Positions 59,172 through 64,000 of a stretch of 64,000 nucleotides of DNA are shown piece after piece. The translations under genes and the position numbers were made by a program. Source of the stretch: Brachycybe producta. Lineage: Eukaryota; Arthropoda; Diplopoda; Playtdesmida; Andrognathidae. The stretch covers positions 13,518,675 through 13,582,674 of the forward strand of contig JAUPFP010000003.1 of assembly GCA_036925085.1 (NCBI GenBank), written 5' to 3'. The notes under the pieces were generated by a model, which searched no databases, was not told the origin of the DNA, and worked only from the letters and a program-made list of their open reading frames with translations. Each line of letters begins with the position of its first letter. Position 1 is the stretch's first letter.

Positions 59172-59513
59172 ACTAGTGGGGTAACCCGTCATAAATGACG
59201 GGAGCAAAATCCACACGCAATTGTGCGCATGGCGCGTCGTTTTTTCCTTTTTTAACTCCTTTCATTTCAAATTCAGTCACCCCCTCCCACTTTCCCCCCC
59301 CTCTACGTTTCTCTCTCCCCCCTTTTACACTTTCCAACCTTTTCCCCTCTCCAATTTAATATCATGGGGTTCTTGGATGGGAAGGGTGCAACATATAGTT
59401 GACCTTGAGAAAAAAACGGTTCATTTATTCATTTAAATTTATATAAATTCCGACGTGGTTCAAGGGTTAAAATGTTACTCACATGAAAAGGACAGACCTG
59501 GCATAATATATAT
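59172..59513 (+). repeat. R1 repeat, tandem to the previous copy
   Basis: Starts directly after the (TA)n end of the previous copy and ends AGACCTGGCATAATATATAT. It shares the rare GCAAAATCCACACGCAATTG variant with its neighbour, so the pair probably arose by tandem duplication. Confidence 0.85.
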
Positions 59514-59514
59514 A

Positions 59515-60245
59515 TAATTTTTTTTCATATAAAGTTAACTGAAAGTCTAGTTACGCCTATAATATTTATTATTCTTATTGTCATCTGTGTTATTCATCAA
59601 TCCAACGCTTGTAAACTTGAAATACTAAATAGTAAATACCAATCTTATTATGCATTAAGTAACCCGGTACATACAGTGTAGTATCAATTTTTATATTGAA
59701 TAAAAAAAAACTATTGGCCATTCAAACATTTTACGGAGCCCTGTTGAGGACAGACGATATTTTTTCTGGACAAGATAAAAAAAATATATGTCCTGTCCTC
59801 AACAGGGCTTGGTACATTTCTGATAATTTTGTTCAGTATTTTGATACTGTATATCAGTTTCTACTAGGGTTTCCATTACCGGTCACCTTACAGCATTACC
59901 GGTTTTTCGGTAATACCGGTAAATTTCAGTAATAAAAATTTAATTAGCACTGTAAAAAAAACTCAAAAATTGAATTTTTTTTAAATTAAAATAAATATAA
60001 ATTCATAACTAATAATTATATAATTAAAAAAAAAATAATCATGTTAAATAGGTTGGTTTTTATTTCATCTCTCCATGCAAATTCCAATTTTTTGTTTAAG
60101 TTTTTTTTAATATTTTTATGTATAATTAATAATTATTGTTTTAAATATCACAAGAGTAACAAATAAAGATGTTGCGTTAATTTAGTAAATAAGTATGTAC
60201 GGTATACAATGCACCGTGCACGAAAAAAGCATTTTAACTGCACGA
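59515..60245. other. Gene-free stretch with small hairpins
   Basis: An imperfect hairpin GAGCCCTGTTGAGGACAG / CTGTCCTCAACAGGGC lies at 59735-59810. ACCGGT-rich inverted segments follow at 59877-59930. No gene seen. Confidence 0.45.
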
Positions 60246-60246
60246 A

Positions 60247-60712
60247 CAGTGTTGCCACCAACTTTCTAAGAAAAATCCTTCCAGCTCCACTAATTTTACC
60301 CTCCAATACCCTCCCATTGTTCACAGTATGAGATTGAAGCCAATAGATGGCGCTATTTCTTTAACTCTCTGGTTAATCAATAGGCTCCGTTGTTTATGAC
60401 GTCACGTTTACATAAATTAATAGATTTAAAAGCGATGGCCATTGGTTAACCGATGAGTTTAAAAATGTGGTTTAATGTTTTTCAACATAATTGAGTCATT
60501 TTGTGGAACCATTTTTAAACAGGTGCTCATTTTTATCAAAATGGTTCATTTACGTGAATGGAAATGTTTAAAAATAAGCATATTTGCTTAATGGTATTTG
60601 TTTTTCTCAATTTACTCTTAGAATATCCTCTGCAGTTAAATACCCTCTTTGTACTCTCCCACCTTTTAAAATACCCTCTAAGAGGGTAAATTCCCACCAA
60701 GTGGCAACACTG
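60247..60712. mobile_element. hAT-like MITE
   Basis: Ends CAGTGTTGCCACCA and TGGTGGG-like ..AAGTGGCAACACTG give a 12-bp terminal inverted repeat. The target duplication is not clear. Inside, ATACCCTC.. occurs in both orientations. Confidence 0.65.
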
Positions 60713-60981
60713 CAAATGATTCCCTACTGACACTGCTGTCGTGCATTGAATCTTTGAATCTTGCAACATGATTTTTCTTTGTCCATCTCCTACTGGTTTT
60801 TCAAAAAGTTTCAACGCCGCAGTAGGTGCTGCCACCTTGTTGCCAGTCACTACATTAATGTCAAGAGTAACAACGCTTTACTTAATTGCCCTTTAATCAT
60901 ATACTTCTTTATATTGTATTATTTTTTTTTTACTCTAAAGGATTTGGCTACAAATTCAAAAATAAGCCTTAACTTTTAACT

Positions 60982-61072
60982 TGAACCCTCTGATCAGGGT
61001 TCAAAACCACAGAAAAACTAATTTTCACAATACAAGATTTTTCTATGTTGGAATCCTGATCAGAGGGTTCAA
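60982..61072. repeat. CCCTCTGATCAGGGTTC hairpin
   Basis: Arms AACCCTCTGATCAGGGTTC (near 60985) and GATCAGAGGGTTC (near 61060) around a loop of about 50 bp. It lies in the 3' part of the relic ninth unit. Confidence 0.7.
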
Positions 61073-61210
61073 AAAAGTTGTAGTTTTCTTCTTGAAATTA
61101 GGGCCTTGCAATTAGGATCCATAAAACTAACAATACAAATTTTATAATGATTAGAAAAAAATCTAAGCTTCTTAGAAACTAGAATAGGAAGTTTGTAACA
61201 AAAATATCGT

Positions 61211-61436
61211 ACTGTTTAGGGCCTTATTTCCACTGTGTTGAAATTTGTACTTTTTAAAAATATCAACTGGTGAAAAATAGAACGCACGTGACCTTTTGCC
61301 TATGATAGTGAATGGGCGAAAAGGAGGGGGGGGGGGGGGGGGGGGGGGTTGTGGCACGTGTAATCTATTTTTAACCAGTTGAAATTTTCAAAAAATTCAA
61401 ATTTTCAACACAGTGGAAACAAGGCCTTAAAGTTGG
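61211..61436. mobile_element. CCTTRTTTCCACTG MITE
   Basis: Ends GGCCTTATTTCCACTGTG and CACAGTGGAAACAAGGCC with inner TTGAAATTTGT / TTGAAATTTTC segments and a run of about 24 G near the centre (61326). Confidence 0.75.
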
Positions 61437-61590
61437 TTCATTTTCAAATTGACATCAATAGTTCATTTTGAAAGATATGAACAATTCATCTTTCTAGTTT
61501 TTAACAAAACTTTCAAAATTTCTTTTAAGGTGGTTTTAAATTTTAAACGACCAGGACAAACAGCTGGTGAAACTCGAAGGATTTTTTTTT

Positions 61591-62770
61591 AGAAACTAGA
61601 AGGGTAGCTCAATTACTTAAAAGAGTATTTTCATGTTTTAATATCTTTCAAAATAAACTTTTTATTAACAAAAAAAAAATAACAATACCGTCCCCGTCTG
61701 CTTAAAGTTGGCTGCATGGATCATTTTCTCAAGAGTGACAGAAAAAGTTTATTTTGAAAGATATCAAAACATGAAAACATCCTTAAGTGATTGAGCTACC
61801 CTTCTAGTTTCTAAAACACTGTCAGTTTCTTCTTAAGATGTTTTATTAACAGCTGATTTTCGAACCCTTGATTATATTCTGTCTTTCAGGAGAGTAAAAT
61901 GAACAGAAACTAAGTGTTGTAGAAACTAGAAGGGTAGCTCAATCACTTAAAGGCACATTTTCATGTTGATATCTTTCAAAATAAACTTTTTTGTCATTTT
62001 GAAAATAAATAAACTTTAAGCAGATGATAGTTTGTTTTTTATTAAATTTCTGTCTTATAAAAAGTTTATTTTGAAAGATATCAACATGAAAATGTGCCTT
62101 TAAGTGATTGAGCTACCCTTCTAGTATCTAAAGCACATTCTAGTTTGTTTTTTTCAACGTGGTTTCCAAGTGTAAATGCCTCGCGCTCTCTGATTACTCT
62201 TGTCTTTCAGAAATCAGAAGCCATGATTAAGAAAAACTTGCATGCGTTTTAGAAACTAGAAGGGTAGCTCAATCACTTAAAGGCACATTTTCATGTTGAA
62301 TATCTTTCAAAATAAACTTTTTTGTTATTTTGACAATGACCAACTTTAAGCAGATGATATTTTTGTTTATTAAATTTCTGTCTATAAAAAGTTTATTTTG
62401 AAAGATATTCAACATGAAAATAGCCTTAAGTGATTGAGCTACCCTTCTAGTTTCTAAAACACATTCAAGTTTTTCTTAATCATGGCTTCTGATTACTGAA
62501 AGACAAATGTAATCACAGAGTGAGAGGCATTTACACTTGGAAACCACGTTAAAAAAAACTAGAATGTGCTTTAGATACTAGAAGGGTATCTCAATCACTT
62601 AAGGCTATTTTAATGTTGAATATTTTTTCAAAATAAACTTTTTTTGTCATTTTGAAAATGAACCAACTTCAAGCAAATGATATTTATTATTTAATTTCTC
62701 TGTCTATAAAAAGTTTATATTAAAAGATAATCAAAAAGATGAAAATGTGCCCCTAAGTGATTCAGGGTAC
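61591..62770. repeat. Nested palindrome of CTAGAAG hairpins
   Basis: Four hairpins in a row with arms of about 70 bp: 61591-61664/61743-61812, 61921-61993/62058-62130, 62250-62322/62385-62455 and 62571-62644/62708-62770. Arms start AGAAACTAGAAGGGTAGCTC and contain TTTCATGTTGATATC. The linkers 62131-62250 and 62455-62571 are also reverse complements, so 61921-62770 forms one palindrome centred near 62350. Diverged arms occur 3' of A and B genes. Confidence 0.8.
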
Positions 62771-63055
62771 CGTGTTCTCGTCTCGTTGTTTTTCTCTTAA
62801 TTTTTCTTACAAGAAAACCAAAAAAAAAGATGAGATAATGACTTTATTTTTCCTAATTGGTTAAAAATAACAATTTAATGATCGATTATCAGTTGAATAA
62901 ATTTCTAATTAGAGAAAATATCTCCAAAAAAAATTTCGGTGTCAAAATTAAATATTAAAAGAAAAAAAAAAAACGGATGTTGATTAAAAACACGCGTCAG
63001 TCGAATTGATTACAAACAGCGCATTATTATTATCATTAATATTATGATTATATAG

Positions 63056-63440
63056 GGCTCGGAGTTTTATGCAAATTATCAAGCAGAGTGTTTCTCAATT
63101 CGTGGCCCAAGTGCCAATATGGAAGTAATCATCATCATCATTAGAATAACTGCAAATATGCAAAACAGGCTTGGTCAAAGATTAAATGTCTCGTTACTAT
63201 TAAAGTTAACTAGATTTCTAACCTCTAACCAGTGTTTTTCCATTGAAAAAAAAAATCGTAATTGTTGGTTGATCTAAGCGGAATTGTTACTTCATTTGTT
63301 ATTTCCCTTGGGCCACAGATTGAGAAACATTTGTTTGATATCGCATAAAAATCCGAGCCCTAATAATTACCTTCCCAACTGGCAATTGGGGCCACAGATT
63401 GAAAAACATTCACTTAATTTATTGCATAAAAATCCGATCC
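63056..63440 (-). pseudogene. Relic of a ninth family unit (intron 3 only)
   Basis: GGGCTCGGAGTTTTATGC, TAATCATCATCATC and GCCACAGATTGAGAAACATT..AAATCCGAGCCCTAAT match intron 3 of B3 (46780-47100) and B1 in the same order. No exon 3, 4 or 5 is recognisable around it. The part from GCCACAGATTG to GATCCCTA is duplicated within the relic (63312-63442). Confidence 0.6.
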
Positions 63441-63479
63441 CTACTTATCATTGCAATCAAAACGTCTGCCATTTTTTTT

Positions 63480-64000
63480 TTGTATTTTTTTAATAAAATA
63501 ATAAAAATTTTAACTATTGAATGGTTTTATGGTTCTTCGAATAAAATTACGAATTTAGTAGGATTATTTAATAAGAATTATCATCAACTATTAACTTCAA
63601 CCCTCTACACAGGGTTCCATAGTATGGAACCCCATTGGACTTAAGTAATTCTAATATTTTAACCAACTTCCCCATAATAACCCTAGAGAACGCTGAAATG
63701 TTGTACACTGCAGCCTCTAACCAGTGCAGCATGTTAATCTTATCAAATTTTGATGGATCCTCGAATGACCTGTCCAGGATCCGTTATAGGCGAAGAGGGT
63801 ACCTTAAACAATTTACTTGTTTTACTATGAAGAGGAGGAACCCTGTTGAGAGGGTTGAAGTCAAACCCTCAATCAGGGTGGCTGGTTTTTTTAGTTTGAA
63901 GAAAAAAGAAAAAAAAATTAACCTGTTTTTTTTTTTTGGTTTAAACCTGTTTTTTTTTTGGTTTAAACCATAAAATGTGTTTTTTTTTATAAAAGAAAAA
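63480..64000. other. Repeat-derived end of the window
   Basis: 63640-63810 is the reverse complement of the dispersed repeat at 41935-42100. Flanking it are AACCCTCTACACAGGGTTCC and CCCTGTTGAGAGGG hairpins. The 112-codon frame here crosses the repeat and is not called. Confidence 0.45.

Noticed and set aside
45680..59436. Many frames starting MRMRVV or similar and rich in Phe, Ser and Pro
   Set aside because: Each lies on an R1 repeat and is its pyrimidine-rich block read through; the same peptide appears at every copy, on either strand.
1..64000. Search for a bacterial-style operon or defence system
   Set aside because: Introns, SINE/LINE/LTR content and lack of long reading frames show this is animal nuclear DNA.

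Overview
The window is AT-rich eukaryotic nuclear DNA, almost certainly from an invertebrate animal. It has intron-split genes with GT/GC-AG splice sites and very dense non-autonomous transposons: hAT-, pogo-, Tc1- and Mutator-type elements, solo LTRs, LINE 3' tails and a tRNA-derived SINE. It also holds several satellites and many inverted repeats. Degenerate TTAGG-type pentamers occur inside one mobile element. They hint at an arthropod-like ancestor of that repeat but do not identify the species.

The only protein-coding content I can support is one gene family. Eight five-exon genes lie in tandem, all on the minus strand (A1-A4, then B1-B4), and intron remnants of a ninth lie near 63 kb. 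Each gene encodes a secreted protein of about 165-175 residues: a signal peptide followed by Glu-Cys, a Cys-Tyr/Phe in exon 2, a Cys-Asp in exon 4, and a C-terminal ...ISQP.CCY-stop. A and B are two subfamilies with identical architecture: intron phases 0, 2, 1, 1, and a GC (not GT) donor at intron 1 in all eight. This phase series is the one I associate with lipocalin genes, so a divergent lipocalin-like family is my working hypothesis. The family itself is not recognised. A3 carries a nonsense codon.

Layout: 0.4-11.7 kb (A1, A2, pogo and Tc1 elements) and 16.6-26.8 kb (A3, A4, same elements) look like two copies of one block of about 11 kb, each with private insertions. The segment between them (11.7-16.6 kb) is repeat-filled. 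From 27 to 30 kb there is a foldback element built of a 32-bp satellite, seen twice. B1 (29.0-34.5), B2 (40.0-43.1), B3 (46.5-49.2) and B4 (52.3-55.9) follow. Each B gene has a long imperfect inverted repeat about 90 bp (150 bp in B4) upstream of its ATG. From 57 kb to the end there are repeats, a large nested palindrome (61.6-62.8 kb) and the relic unit.

The most unusual signals are the gene family itself, its shared GC-AG first intron, a cysteine pair that is gained or lost together, the inverted repeats upstream of B genes, and the nested palindrome whose arms also lie 3' of family genes.
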